Below, in pieces: positions 63,801 to 64,000 of a DNA stretch of 64,000 nt. Positions within the stretch are counted from its first letter, which is position 1. Each line of letters starts with the position of its first letter. A program made the position numbers and the translations under genes. The DNA lies in assembly GCF_014898815.1 (NCBI RefSeq), contig NW_026515450.1, positions 1-64,000 on the forward strand, given 5' to 3'. Origin of the DNA: Panonychus citri (lineage: Eukaryota; Arthropoda; Arachnida; Trombidiformes; Tetranychidae). Below the pieces are notes generated by a model that did no database searches, was not told the DNA's origin, and worked only from the letters and a program-made list of their open reading frames with translations.

Positions 63801-64000
63801 TGATTATTATATAACTACAAAAGTAAATTACAAATGAAATTAATTGAACACCAACGTTTATTGATTGTTGATTGTCAATTGACGTAAATAACAAATAATC
63901 ATCATCAATATAATGTAACAATTAATGACAAACAATCAATTTAAATGCATAAAAGTAACGTAATCAAGGATGAAAAAAGTGAATTATGATTTACAATCAA
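58297..64000. other. Intergenic, right end of the window
   Basis: AT-rich DNA with ATC/GAT arrays (about 58755-58800, 59278-59290, 59895-59915, 60625-60650, 60774-60801, 62682-62740, 62915-62957, 63095-63120), a CA run (60280-60306) and dense TTAATTG words from 60.8 kb on. I see no supported coding exon; long ORFs here are repeat translations. Confidence 0.5.
60280..60306. repeat. (CA)13 microsatellite
   Basis: A CA dinucleotide run of 27 bases; the only long CA run noticed in the window. Confidence 0.95.

Overview
The window is AT-rich arthropod nuclear DNA with short GT-AG introns, long gene-poor stretches and very many GAT/ATC and GA/CT microsatellites. The best guess is a plant-feeding trombidiform mite, probably a spider mite (Tetranychidae) or close relative. 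The reasons are secreted intradiol ring-cleavage dioxygenases, a fungal/bacterial-type enzyme family known as a lateral acquisition in spider mites, beside ordinary arthropod genes such as tyramine beta-hydroxylase. Species identity is inference.

Left part (1-11 kb). The last coding exon of an FGF-like growth factor enters from the left edge (980-1201, +). Two intradiol dioxygenase genes follow, tail to tail: an intact single-exon copy (2063-2938, +) and a copy with a shifted reading frame near its C-terminus (4319-5127, -). Next on the minus strand is the endosomal adaptor STAM (6349-8654, four coding exons, perhaps one more near 9.54 kb). A diverged local duplication and a decayed tRNA-Leu copy lie upstream of it.

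Middle part (11-33.7 kb). A large multi-finger zinc-finger gene (11220-15817, -) diverges from an SRSF2/SC35-type splicing factor (17053-18334, +). About 11 kb without a supported gene follows (18.3-29.3 kb), holding one orphan 5' exon candidate. Then come tyramine beta-hydroxylase (29357-31639, +, octopamine synthesis) and, convergent with it, the diphthamide enzyme DPH5 (32486-33656, -).

Right part (35.9-64 kb). A Smad-like MH2-domain gene of probable Expansion/Rebuff type (35977-44631, +) has two related alternative first exons and a large first intron. After a repeat-filled gap with a duplicated ~410-bp block comes a complete 13-exon serotonin transporter (48591-54507, +). The last 9.5 kb has no gene I can support, only microsatellites and a probable miniature inverted-repeat element.

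These are separate eukaryotic genes, not an operon. Two act in biogenic amine signalling (octopamine synthesis and serotonin reuptake). Three loci (dioxygenase copy 2, STAM C-terminus, MH2 gene exon junction) carry one- to five-base length changes that break otherwise good models; they may be assembly indels or real lesions. The most interesting points are the acquired dioxygenase pair, the duplicated first exon of the MH2 gene, the frame-switching tandem acceptor in the SR-protein gene, and the STAM and MH2 frame breaks.
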